Below are positions 8,717-17,381 of a stretch of DNA of 64,000 bases, piece by piece. Both the position numbers and the translations under genes were made by a program. Numbering within the stretch: position 1 is the stretch's first letter; each line of letters begins with the position of its first letter. Source of the stretch: Streptomyces sp. ISL-36. Lineage in GTDB: Bacteria > Actinomycetota > Actinomycetes > Streptomycetales > Streptomycetaceae. The stretch is taken from contig NZ_JAGGOS010000042.1 of the NCBI RefSeq assembly GCF_018614205.1, forward strand, positions 115,673 to 179,672, written 5' to 3'. The notes below the pieces were generated by a model that was not told where the DNA came from, searched no databases, and worked only from the letters and a program-made list of their open reading frames with translations.

Positions 8717-9535
8717 TCAGACTACGGCGGAGTGCACTCTCACGAGGGCGGCCGACTCCTCGGCATCCAGTTCGATGCCGAACACCTCGGAGAGCGTCCG
8801 GATCAACTCCCCCGGCCCCACTGTGCGTTCTTCCGTCGTTCCGTCCGTCCGGACCGTCGTCAGCAGATCGCGGATCAGCGCCCTGCGGACACCGGCTCCA
8901 GGCTGCTGCGCCACCACCTTGCCGACGAAGCTGGACCGCGGATGGCTGGAGCTGTAGTGGTTCATGACGGTGAAGTCACCCGGATAAAGAGTCTGTGGAG
9001 AGAAGGCGTACAGGTCCTGCCACCCCTCGGGGCGCAGCGAGCGCAGGACGTGGATGCCCTCATCCTCCGTTCCGATCCCGAAGGTCCAGCCTCCCTGCTC
9101 GACCCGGACCCCTTCGCGCAACGGAACGGGCTCCAGCAGGCCTTGCTGGCCGAACCCGGTGTCGGCGAGCCACTCCCGGCCGTCGACGGTGACGACGAGC
9201 ACTGCGTGGGTCACCGGCAGTAACGCGTCCCCGCGCGTACGGTTCCTCGCCCCGCGGCCGGCCACCTGGAAGCCGAGCCGCTCCAGAACCGCGGCGAACA
9301 GCGAGTTCTGCTCGTAGCAGTAGCCTCCCCGCCGGCCGCCCACCAGCTTGGCCTGCAGGCTCTTGACGTCGAGCGCCACCACCCGCCCCAGCGCGACGTC
9401 GAGGTTCTCGAACGGAATGGCCCGGATGTGCGCCCGGTGCAACGCACTCAACGTACGGACAGTGGGAGCGAGTTCCCCCTCGTACCCGATCCGCTCCAGG
9501 TACGCGTCCAGATCCAGCTCGTCACCGCTCCACAT
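8717..9535 (-). CDS. nat: Arylamine N-acetyltransferase
   Basis: Transfers acetyl from acetyl-CoA to arylamines and hydrazines in the cytoplasm; homologues also close amide bonds in ansamycin biosynthesis. The protein is 272 aa with the full cysteine-protease-like triad: Cys73 in RRGGYCYEQN, His110 in LPVTHAVLV and Asp125 in WLADTGFG. The start at 9535 is supported by GAGGGGGAG three nt upstream; the longer frame to 9598 has no such site. The nearby DUF4937 protein may be co-transcribed. No ansamycin genes are nearby, so a xenobiotic role is more likely. Confidence 0.93.
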   Translation of the reverse strand: MWSGDELDLDAYLERIGYEGELAPTVRTLSALHRAHIRAIPFENLDVALGRVVALDVKSLQAKLVGGRRGGYCYEQNSLFAAVLERLGFQVAGRGARNRTRGDALLPVTHAVLVVTVDGREWLADTGFGQQGLLEPVPLREGVRVEQGGWTFGIGTEDEGIHVLRSLRPEGWQDLYAFSPQTLYPGDFTVMNHYSSSHPRSSFVGKVVAQQPGAGVRRALIRDLLTTVRTDGTTEERTVGPGELIRTLSEVFGIELDAEESAALVRVHSAVV

Positions 9536-9708
9536 GCTCTCCCCCTCGTTCCGGATGCGCGACCGGTCCAATGATCGCAACGAGCCGTACGACGTCACAC
9601 ACCGCCCGCCCCGGGAGACCGGCGCATGACACCATGAACAACCTGCTCGGGAACGCGGGCAGTTGACCGGACCAGCGGTGCGCTTCGTAGGCGGAGAGGG
9701 GAATCACG

Positions 9709-10239
9709 GTGAGCGGACTCAACAAGGGGGTCGGCAAGGTCGAGGTCACGCTCAAGTGGGACCCCAGCCCGGCCGGCTCCCCGCCGCACGACCTGGACCT
9801 CATCGCCGGGGTCTACACGGCGGACGATCCCTACGGTGCGGCGGCCTATCTGGTGCACTTCGGCAGCCGCTCCCCCGACGGCACGATCACACTCAACCGG
9901 GACAGTCGTACGGGGCAGGGTTTCGGTTACGACGAGGCGATGACGCTGGAGCTGGACCGGCTGGCGCCCCGCTACGCGCGCGTGGTGGTGGGTGTGGCCA
10001 TACAACAGGGCGGCGGCCGGCTCACCTTCGGCGCCGTCGCCAACACCGGTGTACGGATCCGCGAGGGCTACACGGACCTGGCCACCCACGACTTCGCCTA
10101 TGCCGCCGACGCCACGGCGGCGACGATCGCGGAGTTCACCCGGGACGGCACCGACGGCTGGTCCTACCGCGCGCTTCGGCGCGGGTTCGATGCCGACCCG
10201 CAGACCTTCACGACGGTGATGGGCGCCCCGCCGGCCTGA
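9709..10239 (+). CDS. TerD family protein
   Basis: Protein of 176 aa related to TerD/TerZ calcium-binding stress proteins found in many copies in Streptomyces. It carries LDLIAGVY near residue 27, the acidic first metal site, and SYRALRRGF near the end. The start is GTG at 9709 behind GGAGAGGGG eight nt upstream. No other ter gene is nearby, so it is an orphan copy; a tellurite role should not be assumed. The gene ends before a strong bidirectional terminator shared with nrdJ. Confidence 0.85.
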   Translation: MSGLNKGVGKVEVTLKWDPSPAGSPPHDLDLIAGVYTADDPYGAAAYLVHFGSRSPDGTITLNRDSRTGQGFGYDEAMTLELDRLAPRYARVVVGVAIQQGGGRLTFGAVANTGVRIREGYTDLATHDFAYAADATAATIAEFTRDGTDGWSYRALRRGFDADPQTFTTVMGAPPA

Positions 10240-10290
10240 TCCCCGCCCGCCTGCCCCAGGCCGCCCCGACTTCCACGGACGGCCTACATG

Positions 10291-10326
10291 AGTGAGGGGA
10301 CCGGCCTCCCGGCCGGTCCCCTCACT
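10291..10326. terminator. Bidirectional terminator between terD-like gene and nrdJ
   Basis: A 16-bp perfect stem (10291-10306 with 10311-10326) closed by a TCCC tetraloop, between two convergent genes. There is no long T run, as usual in Streptomyces. Confidence 0.85.
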
Positions 10327-10382
10327 TCACGCGGTCTTCAGCCGCGAACGGTTCAACCGCGGACGGTCCAACCGCTGACGGT

Positions 10383-13271
10383 TCAGCTGCAACCGCTGGT
10401 CGAGCCGCAGCCCTCGCAGATGTAGCAGGAGCCGGCGCGCTGCATCTTCGTACCGCAGGAGAAGCAGAGCGGGGCGTCCGCGCTGATGCCCAGCTGCATC
10501 TCGACGAGCTCCGCCGAGGTGTGCGCCTGCTTGGGAGCCGGGACCTCGGCCTTGACGACCGGGTCGACGGCCTTCAGGGGCTCCGTCTGGCGCGGTGCCG
10601 ACTGGGCCAGGCCCTCGACGTCCACCTCGTCCTCGGCCGGCTCGTAGGAGCCCGTCTCCAGGTGGCGCTGACGCTCCTCGGCGGAGTGGATGCCGAGCGC
10701 GGAGCGGGTCTCGAAGGGCAGGAAGTCCAGCGCCAGGCGGCGGAAGATGTAGTCGACGATCGACTGCGCCATCCGCACGTCCGGGTCGTCCGTCATGCCG
10801 GCCGGCTCGAAGCGCATGTTGGTGAACTTGGAGACGTAGGTCTCCAGCGGAACGCCGTACTGCAGACCGACTGAGACGGCGATGGAGAAGGCGTCCATCA
10901 TGCCCGCGAGCGTCGAACCCTGCTTGGACATCTTGAGGAAGACCTCGCCGAGACCGTCGTCCGGGTAGGAGTTGGCGGTCATGTAGCCCTCGGCGCCACC
11001 GACCGTGAAGGAGGTGGTGATCCCCGGGCGGCCCTTGGGGAGGCGCTTGCGGACGGGGCGGTACTCGACCACCTTCTCGACCGCGGTACGGATCGTGTCC
11101 TCGGCCTTCTCGGTGATCTCGACCTTCTCCTGCTCCTTCTTCTTGGCGGAGAGGGGCTGGCCGACCTTGCAGTTGTCGCGGTAGATCGCGAGCGCCTTGA
11201 CGCCCATCTTCCAGGCCTCGAAGTAGACCTCCTCGACGTCCTCGACCGTGGCCGTCTCCGGCAGGTTCACGGTCTTGGAGAGGGCGCCGGAGATCCACGG
11301 CTGGATGGCGGCCATCATGCGGACGTGGCCCATCGCGGAGATGGAGCGCTCGCCCATGGCGCAGTCGAAGACCTCGTAGTGCTCGGTCTTCAGGCCGGGG
11401 GCGTCGATCACATTGCCGTGCTCGGCGATGTGGGCGACGATCGCCTCGATCTGCTCCTCCTGGTAGCCCAGGCGGCGCAGGGCCTGCGGGACGGTGCCGT
11501 TGACGATCTGCATCGAGCCGCCGCCGACCAGCTTCTTGAACTTGACCAGGGCGAGGTCGGGCTCGAGGCCGGTGGTGTCGCAGGACATCGCGAGACCGAT
11601 GGTGCCGGTCGGGGCGATGACCGAGGCCTGGGCGTTGCGGAAGCCGTTCTTCGCGCCGAGGCGGATGACGTCCTGCCACGCCTCGGTGGCGGCGGCCCAG
11701 ATCGGCGAGTCGAGGTCGTCCATGCGCACGGCCGCGGTGTTGGCGTCGGCGTGCTGCTTCATGACCCGCTGGTGCGGCTCGGCGTTGCGGGCGTAGCCGT
11801 CGTACGGGCCGACGACCGCGGCGAGCTCCGCGGAGCGCCGGTACGAGGTACCGGTCATCAACGAAGTGATGGCACCGGCCAGGGCGCGGCCGCCGTCGGA
11901 GTCGTACGCGTGGCCGGTCGCCATCAGCAGGGCGCCGAGGTTGGCGTAGCCGATGCCGAGCTGGCGGAAGGCGCGGGTGTTCTCACCGATCTTCTGGGTG
12001 GGGAAGTCGGCGAAGCAGATGGAGATGTCCATCGCGGTGATGACGAGCTCGACGACCTTGGCGAAGCGCTCGGAGTCGAACGACTGGTTGCCCTTGCCGT
12101 CGTCCTTGAGGAACTTCATCAGGTTCAGCGAGGCGAGGTTGCAGGACGTGTTGTCCAGGTGCATGTACTCGCTGCACGGGTTCGAGCCGTTGATGCGGCC
12201 GGACTCGGGGCAGGTGTGCCAGCGGTTGATCGTGTCGTCGTACTGGATGCCCGGGTCGGCGCAGGCCCAGGCGGCCTCGGCCATCTTGCGGAACAGCGAC
12301 TTGGCCTCGACCTCCTCGATGACCTCACCGGTCATGCGGGCGCGCAGGCCGAACTTGCCGCCGGACTCGACGGCCTTCATGAACTCGTCGTTCACGCGGA
12401 CCGAGTTGTTGGCGTTCTGGTACTGGACGGACGTGATGTCGTCGCCGCCCAGGTCCATGTCGAAGCCCGCGTCGCGCAGGGCGCGGATCTTCTCCTCCTC
12501 CTTGACCTTGGTCTCGATGAAGTCCTCGATGTCGGGGTGGTCGACGTCGAGGATGACCATCTTGGCCGCGCGACGGGTGGCGCCGCCCGACTTGATCGTT
12601 CCTGCGGAGGCGTCGGCGCCGCGCATGAAGGAGACCGGGCCGGAGGCGTTGCCGCCGGAGGAGAGGAGCTCCTTGGAGGAGCGGATACGGGAGAGGTTCA
12701 GGCCGGCGCCGGAGCCGCCCTTGAAGATCATGCCCTCTTCCTTGTACCAGTCGAGGATCGACTCCATGGAGTCGTCGACGGACAGGATGAAGCAGGCGGA
12801 GACCTGCTGGGGCTGAGGCGTGCCGACGTTGAACCACACCGGGGAGTTGAAGCTGAAGATCTGGTGCAGGAGGGCGTAGGCCAGCTCGTGCTCGAAGATC
12901 TCGGCGTCGGCGGGCGAGGCGAAGTAGCCGTACTCCTCGCCGGCCTTCGTGTAGGTCTTCACGATCCGGTCGATGAGCTGCTTGAGACCGGTCTCGCGCT
13001 GCGGGGTGCCGACGGCCCCGCGGAAGTACTTGCTGGTGACGATGTTGACCGCGTTCACCGACCAGAAGTCGGGGAACTCGACGCCACGCTGCTCGAAGTT
13101 GACCGAGCCGTCGCGCCAGTTGGTCATGACGACGTCACGACGCTCCCAGACCACCTCGTCGTACGGATGCACGCCAGGAGTGGTGTGGATGCGCTCGATA
13201 CGCAGGCCCTTGCTCGCCTTGGTCCCCTTGGCGCGGGAACCTCGTGCCGGACCGCTCGCCGTCTCTGTCAT
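10383..13271 (-). CDS. nrdJ: Vitamin B12-dependent ribonucleotide reductase (class II)
   Basis: Reduces ribonucleotides to deoxyribonucleotides using an adenosylcobalamin-derived thiyl radical, independently of oxygen. The protein is 962 aa, matching the long actinobacterial NrdJ. Seen are the reductase core with SACFILSV, the NPCSE active-site segment in NGSNPCSEYM, TNWRDGSVNF near the N-terminus and a C-terminal cysteine-rich zinc/thiol region (CFSCGTKM, CYICEGCG). ATG at 13271 is preceded by GGGAGGCGGC. It is the second gene after nrdR; two hairpins lie in the 159-bp gap. No B12 riboswitch was recognised here, so control is expected through NrdR. Confidence 0.97.
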   Translation of the reverse strand: MTETASGPARGSRAKGTKASKGLRIERIHTTPGVHPYDEVVWERRDVVMTNWRDGSVNFEQRGVEFPDFWSVNAVNIVTSKYFRGAVGTPQRETGLKQLIDRIVKTYTKAGEEYGYFASPADAEIFEHELAYALLHQIFSFNSPVWFNVGTPQPQQVSACFILSVDDSMESILDWYKEEGMIFKGGSGAGLNLSRIRSSKELLSSGGNASGPVSFMRGADASAGTIKSGGATRRAAKMVILDVDHPDIEDFIETKVKEEEKIRALRDAGFDMDLGGDDITSVQYQNANNSVRVNDEFMKAVESGGKFGLRARMTGEVIEEVEAKSLFRKMAEAAWACADPGIQYDDTINRWHTCPESGRINGSNPCSEYMHLDNTSCNLASLNLMKFLKDDGKGNQSFDSERFAKVVELVITAMDISICFADFPTQKIGENTRAFRQLGIGYANLGALLMATGHAYDSDGGRALAGAITSLMTGTSYRRSAELAAVVGPYDGYARNAEPHQRVMKQHADANTAAVRMDDLDSPIWAAATEAWQDVIRLGAKNGFRNAQASVIAPTGTIGLAMSCDTTGLEPDLALVKFKKLVGGGSMQIVNGTVPQALRRLGYQEEQIEAIVAHIAEHGNVIDAPGLKTEHYEVFDCAMGERSISAMGHVRMMAAIQPWISGALSKTVNLPETATVEDVEEVYFEAWKMGVKALAIYRDNCKVGQPLSAKKKEQEKVEITEKAEDTIRTAVEKVVEYRPVRKRLPKGRPGITTSFTVGGAEGYMTANSYPDDGLGEVFLKMSKQGSTLAGMMDAFSIAVSVGLQYGVPLETYVSKFTNMRFEPAGMTDDPDVRMAQSIVDYIFRRLALDFLPFETRSALGIHSAEERQRHLETGSYEPAEDEVDVEGLAQSAPRQTEPLKAVDPVVKAEVPAPKQAHTSAELVEMQLGISADAPLCFSCGTKMQRAGSCYICEGCGSTSGCS

Positions 13272-13342
13272 GCCGCCTCCCATATACGGGCAAAACACCC
13301 TGAAGTGCCCAGAAAATCCCCGGGCACCGTCTTCTTGTCTGC

Positions 13343-13374
13343 TGTCACGAGCACCGCCGATGGCGCTCGTGACA
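13343..13374 (-). other. Hairpin in nrdR-nrdJ spacer
   Basis: A 10-bp perfect stem (TGTCACGAGC at 13343-13352, GCTCGTGACA at 13365-13374) with a 12-nt loop. It may shape mRNA processing or partial termination between nrdR and nrdJ. Confidence 0.5.
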
Positions 13375-13403
13375 CGTCTTTTCGGCCGCTCACGGCCGGC
13401 CTC

Positions 13404-13424
13404 GGCCGGACCTCCGGTCCGGCC
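13404..13424 (-). other. Hairpin just downstream of nrdR stop
   Basis: A 9-bp GC stem (GGCCGGACC and GGTCCGGCC) with a 3-nt loop, 6 bp after the nrdR stop. Either a leaky terminator or an mRNA-stabilising element in the operon. Confidence 0.5.
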
Positions 13425-13430
13425 CGCCGG

Positions 13431-13943
13431 TCAGTCGGCGGCGGTGGCGGGAACGGGGACCTCGGGGGTCACTCCGGTCCCGCATTCCTCTGCGGGGGGC
13501 CGCTGGTCGCGGAGCTCCGCGACGGCGGCCTCGAAGTCGTCGAGGCTCTCGAAAGCCTTGTAAACGGATGCGAAGCGCAGGTACGCGACGAGGTCGAGCT
13601 CCTGCAACGGGCCGAGAATGGCCAGCCCCACGTCGTGGGTGGTCAGCTCGGCGCTCCCGGTGGCGCGCACCGCCTCCTCGACCCGCTGGCCGAGCTTGGC
13701 GAGGGCGTCCTCGGTCACGGGCCGCCCCTGGCACGCCTTGCGCACGCCGGAGATGACCTTGGTACGGCTGAAGGGTTCGGTCACTCCGGACCGCTTGATC
13801 ACCATCAGCGATGCGGTCTCCACCGTCGTGAAACGACGGGAGCAGTCGGGGCACTGACGGCGGCGGCGGATCGACGTCCCGTCGTCGGTGGTGCGACTGT
13901 CGACGACACGGCTGTCGGGGTGCCTGCAGAAGGGGCAATGCAT
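13431..13943 (-). CDS. nrdR: Transcriptional repressor NrdR
   Basis: Repressor of ribonucleotide reductase genes that senses ATP/dATP. The protein is 170 aa, with an N-terminal zinc ribbon (Cys3, Cys6, Cys31, Cys34; [10 protein letters not shown] and QCPDC) and then an ATP-cone (about residues 46 to 136). It is first in the nrdRJ operon and divergent from lexA. Two NrdR boxes at 14056-14102 lie upstream, so it should autoregulate together with nrdJ. The acidic Pro-rich C-terminal 25 residues are usual for actinobacterial copies. Confidence 0.96.
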   Translation of the reverse strand: MHCPFCRHPDSRVVDSRTTDDGTSIRRRRQCPDCSRRFTTVETASLMVIKRSGVTEPFSRTKVISGVRKACQGRPVTEDALAKLGQRVEEAVRATGSAELTTHDVGLAILGPLQELDLVAYLRFASVYKAFESLDDFEAAVAELRDQRPPAEECGTGVTPEVPVPATAAD

Positions 13944-14055
13944 GGTTCCGACCCTCCCTCACGGCACGACTGTATAGCTTCGCCGGGCCCGTCAAGACCC
14001 CCTCGAAGCGACCACCAGCATAGGCGATGCGCCTACCCCCGGCAGACCGGGGGGA

Positions 14056-14102
14056 CCACAACTTCTGGGTGGCTGATGCAATCCAACCACTAGATCTGGG
14101 GT
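14056..14102 (-). promoter_or_regulatory. Tandem NrdR boxes upstream of nrdRJ
   Basis: Two related 16-bp sites, CCACAACTTCTGGGTG at 14056-14071 and CCACTAGATCTGGGGT at 14087-14102, agree at 11 of 16 positions and are exactly 31 bp apart. NrdR is known to bind paired 16-bp boxes about three helical turns apart in Streptomyces. They lie 113 to 159 bp upstream of nrdR. Confidence 0.75.
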
Positions 14103-14344
14103 TGAGTGGCTTTTACGGCGCTTCGCGCGTGTCGTGCGCCCGGGATGCCCGCGACCGGCCACGAGGGTACGCGAAGAGCGCGGCTCCGCCGATTCCGGCC
14201 CCTCGGATGCCACACTGGAAGGGCAGCCCCGCTGCCGTACGAGCCGACGGTGGACGGTACCGTAATGACCGAATTGCCACCGGGCCGGGGCGCACACATA
14301 CACCCACCTGCGGAGACACGTAAAGCAATCTGCGATTTTTCACT

Positions 14345-14358
14345 CGAACGTGTGTTTG
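14345..14358 (+). promoter_or_regulatory. LexA (SOS) box upstream of lexA
   Basis: CGAACGTGTGTTTG fits the actinobacterial SOS consensus CGAAC-N4-GTTYG at every fixed position. It lies 67 bp upstream of the proposed lexA start, as expected for autoregulation. It also rules out the in-frame GTG at 14350 as the start, since that codon lies inside the operator. Confidence 0.85.
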
Positions 14359-14424
14359 GCGCAACCTTTCGAAAGCCACTACCGTTGTGCCAGCCAGGGA
14401 GACCATTCGAGAGGGGCCGCCGAC

Positions 14425-15216
14425 GTGACCACCACCGCAGACAGTGCCACCATCACTGCCCAGGACCGCTCCCAGGGCCGACTCGAGCCGGTGCATGCCA
14501 TGAATGACGCAGTCATGAACGGGGACGGGGAGCCAGGCCGGCCTGCGCGCTCGTTGCCCGGACGACCTCCAGGCATCAGGGCCGACAGCTCCGGTCTCAC
14601 GGACCGGCAGCGAAGGGTCATCGAGGTCATCAGGGACTCGGTCCAGCGTCGCGGCTACCCGCCGTCGATGCGCGAGATCGGCCAGGCGGTGGGCCTCTCC
14701 AGCACCTCCTCGGTCGCTCACCAACTGATGGCGCTGGAGCGCAAGGGCTTCCTCCGCCGTGACCCGCACCGGCCACGGGCGTACGAGGTGCGGGGCTCCG
14801 ACCAGCCCAGCACCCAGCCCACGGACACCTCCGGCAAGCCCGCCGCCTCGTACGTGCCGCTCGTCGGCCGGATCGCCGCCGGTGGCCCGATCCTCGCCGA
14901 GGAATCGGTCGAGGACGTCTTCCCGCTGCCCCGGCAGCTGGTCGGCGACGGCGAGCTGTTCGTGCTCAAGGTCGTCGGAGACTCGATGATCGAGGCCGCG
15001 ATCTGCGACGGCGACTGGGTGACCGTACGCCGCCAGCCGGTGGCGGAGAACGGCGACATCGTGGCGGCCATGCTCGACGGCGAGGCCACGGTCAAGCGCT
15101 TCAAGCGCGAGGACGGCCACGTCTGGCTGCTGCCGCACAACGCGGCGTACCAGCCGATCCCTGGCGACGAGGCCACCATCCTGGGCAAGGTCGTCGCCGT
15201 GCTGCGGCGAGTGTGA
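14425..15216 (+). CDS. lexA: LexA repressor
   Basis: SOS repressor and self-cleaving serine peptidase. Residues about 58 to 122 form the winged helix DNA-binding domain ([15 protein letters not shown] is the recognition part). The cleavage site is Ala152-Gly153 in GRIAAGGP, with catalytic Ser187 in VVGDSMIE and Lys224 in ATVKRFK. GTG at 14425 with GAGAGGGG upstream gives 263 aa. Met at residues 26 and 31 would give shorter forms closer to the usual 230 to 240 aa, and I cannot exclude them. Divergent from nrdR; controlled by the SOS box at 14345. Confidence 0.96.
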   Translation: MTTTADSATITAQDRSQGRLEPVHAMNDAVMNGDGEPGRPARSLPGRPPGIRADSSGLTDRQRRVIEVIRDSVQRRGYPPSMREIGQAVGLSSTSSVAHQLMALERKGFLRRDPHRPRAYEVRGSDQPSTQPTDTSGKPAASYVPLVGRIAAGGPILAEESVEDVFPLPRQLVGDGELFVLKVVGDSMIEAAICDGDWVTVRRQPVAENGDIVAAMLDGEATVKRFKREDGHVWLLPHNAAYQPIPGDEATILGKVVAVLRRV

Positions 15217-15239
15217 CACCACCTCGCCGGCTCTGACCG

Positions 15240-15272
15240 GGCCCCGGGACCCACTGCGCCGGTCCCGGGGCC
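15240..15272 (+). terminator. lexA terminator
   Basis: A 12-bp perfect GC stem (15240-15251 with 15261-15272) and 9-nt loop, 24 bp after the lexA stop. Confidence 0.8.
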
Positions 15273-15294
15273 TGTTCCGTCCTCCCATGGCTCC

Positions 15295-15323
15295 AGGGCC
15301 CCTGCCGAGTCGGCGGGGGCCCT
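15295..15323 (-). terminator. Second hairpin, likely helicase terminator
   Basis: An 8-bp stem AGGGCCCC (15295-15302) with GGGGCCCT (15316-15323), between the convergent lexA and helicase genes, 46 bp past the helicase stop. Confidence 0.6.
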
Positions 15324-15369
15324 GAGACGTTTCTCGGGCCTTCGGTGGGTCCGTCGTCCGAGCCGAAGC

Positions 15370-17343
15370 TCAGACGCCCGCCGCCTTCGAGGCGGCGTCG
15401 ATCGCGGCCAGCGACTTGCGCACCTGGTTACGGTCCGTGGTGTACCAGAAGTCGGGCAGCGACGACTTGAGATAGCCGCCGTACCGGGCCGTGGCGAGCC
15501 GCGGGTCCAGTACGGCGACGACCCCGCGGTCTCCGGAGGCGCGTACGAGTCGCCCCGCACCCTGCGCCATCAGCAGGGCCGCGTGCGTGGCCGCCACAGC
15601 CATGAAGCCATTGCCGCCGGCGTCCTCGACCGCCTTCTGGCGTGCGCTCATCAGCGGGTCGTCGGGGCGCGGGAAGGGGATCTTGTCCATCACCACGAGC
15701 TGGCAACTGGCGCCGGGGACATCGACCCCCTGCCAGAGCGAGAGCGTCCCGAACAGGCAGGTCTGCGGCTCGGCCGAGAAGGTCTTGATCAGCTCGCCGA
15801 GGGTGTCCTCGCCCTGGAGCAGGATCGGGAACTCGGGGATGCGGGAGCGCAGCTCCTCCGCCGCTAGCTGAGCGGCGCGCATCGAGGAGAACAGTCCGAG
15901 CGTGCGTCCGCCCGCCGCCTGCACCAGCTCGGTCAGCTCGTCGAGCATGTCGGCGCGGTCGCCGTCGCGGGCGGGGCGGGCCAGATGCTTGGCGACATAG
16001 AGAATGCCCTGCTTGGGGTAGTCGAACGGCGAGCCGACGTCGATGCCCTTCCACACCGGGACGTCCTCGCCCTGCGTGCCCTCGGGGGCGAGGCCCAGCG
16101 ACGCACCGACCCCGTTGAAGTCACCGCCGAGCTTCAGGGTCGCGGAGGTGAGCACCACGGACCGGTCCGCGAAGAGCTTCTCGCGCAGCAGACCGGAGAC
16201 CGAGAGCGGGGCCACCCGCAGAGAGGCGCCGAAACGGTCGTGCCGCTCGTACCAGACGACGTCGTACTCGGAGCCCTGGGTGATCCGCTCGGCGACGCCG
16301 TGGACGGTCTCGACCGACGCCATGGCCTGCTTGCGGACGGCGTCCTCGTCCTGGACGGACTTGTCGCGGGTCGAGCCGAGCGCCGTGATGACCGCGCGGG
16401 CGGCGTCACGGAGCGCCATCAGGGCGTAGCCCAGGTCCTCCGGGATCTCCTCCAGACGGCCGGGCAGCGCGAGCTCCATCACCCGCTCGAAGCCCTCGGC
16501 GGCGGTCTGGAGCTGGTCGGCGACCTTCTCGTCGACCAGCTTCGCGGACCGGCGGACCGCGCGGTTGACCTGGCCGGGGGTGAGCTCCCCGGTGGCGACG
16601 CCGGTGACCCGGGAGACCAGCTCATGGGCCTCGTCGACGATCAGCACCTCGTGCTGGGGCAGCACAGGGGCGCCGTCGATCGCGTCGATGGCGAGCAGGG
16701 CATGGTTGGTGACGACGACCTCGGCGAGCTTGGCCCGCTCGCGAGCCGCCTCCGCGAAGCACTCCGCCCCGTACGCGCACTTGCTCGCTCCCAGGCACTC
16801 GCGGGAGGAGACCGACACCTGGGCCCAGGCCCGGTCGGAGACGCCCGGCGTCAGGTCGTCCCGGTCGCCGGTCTCCGTCTCGTCGGACCAGTCCCGCAGC
16901 CGGAGCAGGTCCTGGCCCAGTTTGCTCGTGGGGGCCGCGGCCTCGAAGGGGTCGAAGAGGCCGTCCTCCTCGTCCTGGGGAACGCCCTCGTGGAGGCGGT
17001 GGAGGCAGAGGTAGTTCGACCGCCCCTTGAGCATGGCGAACTCCGGGCGGCGCCGTAGCTGCGGATGGAGTGCCTCGACCGTACGCGGAAGGTCGCGCTC
17101 GACCAGCTGGCGCTGGAGGGCCAGGGTGGCCGTGGCCACGACCACGCGCTCGCCGTGCGCCAGCGCCGGTACCAGATAGCCGAGGGACTTTCCGGTGCCG
17201 GTGCCGGCCTGTACGAGGAGGTGGGAGCTGTCGTCGATGGCCTCGGCAACTGCCTCGGCCATGGTGACCTGGCCGGGCCGTTCCACACCACCGACGGCGG
17301 AGACGGCGGCGTGGAGGAGGTCGGGGAGGGATGGCTTCGTCAT
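15370..17343 (-). CDS. DinG/XPD-like ATP-dependent DNA helicase
   Basis: Protein of 657 aa of helicase superfamily 2, Rad3/XPD branch, 5'-to-3' polarity by family. It has Walker A AGTGTGKSLGYL near residue 42 and the DEAH box IVDEAHEL. Four cysteines for an iron-sulfur cluster are visible: one in SNYLCLHRL and three in ECLGASKCAYGAEC. C-terminal motifs include LWQGVDVPG and QGAGRLVRA. Likely roles are unwinding of D-loops, R-loops or G-quadruplexes during repair. It starts 38 bp after the siderophore operon on the same strand, so read-through is possible. I saw no SOS box directly upstream. Confidence 0.9.
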   Translation of the reverse strand: MTKPSLPDLLHAAVSAVGGVERPGQVTMAEAVAEAIDDSSHLLVQAGTGTGKSLGYLVPALAHGERVVVATATLALQRQLVERDLPRTVEALHPQLRRRPEFAMLKGRSNYLCLHRLHEGVPQDEEDGLFDPFEAAAPTSKLGQDLLRLRDWSDETETGDRDDLTPGVSDRAWAQVSVSSRECLGASKCAYGAECFAEAARERAKLAEVVVTNHALLAIDAIDGAPVLPQHEVLIVDEAHELVSRVTGVATGELTPGQVNRAVRRSAKLVDEKVADQLQTAAEGFERVMELALPGRLEEIPEDLGYALMALRDAARAVITALGSTRDKSVQDEDAVRKQAMASVETVHGVAERITQGSEYDVVWYERHDRFGASLRVAPLSVSGLLREKLFADRSVVLTSATLKLGGDFNGVGASLGLAPEGTQGEDVPVWKGIDVGSPFDYPKQGILYVAKHLARPARDGDRADMLDELTELVQAAGGRTLGLFSSMRAAQLAAEELRSRIPEFPILLQGEDTLGELIKTFSAEPQTCLFGTLSLWQGVDVPGASCQLVVMDKIPFPRPDDPLMSARQKAVEDAGGNGFMAVAATHAALLMAQGAGRLVRASGDRGVVAVLDPRLATARYGGYLKSSLPDFWYTTDRNQVRKSLAAIDAASKAAGV

Positions 17344-17381
17344 AGCGCGTCCAGCCTACGGCGCGGCACTGACAAGTCGGA

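Noticed and set aside
10327..11679. A 450-codon minus-strand frame inside nrdJ
   Set aside because: Overlaps nrdJ in another frame and reads as Arg/Pro/Gly-rich nonsense.
13272..13430. Possible cobalamin riboswitch before nrdJ
   Set aside because: No B12-box-like sequence or extended fold was seen in the 159-bp spacer; only two simple hairpins. NrdR control is better supported.
11325..14093. A 922-codon open frame on the plus strand
   Set aside because: Antisense to nrdJ and nrdR, low-complexity Gly/Val/Asp text, no ribosome binding site, crosses two terminator-like hairpins.
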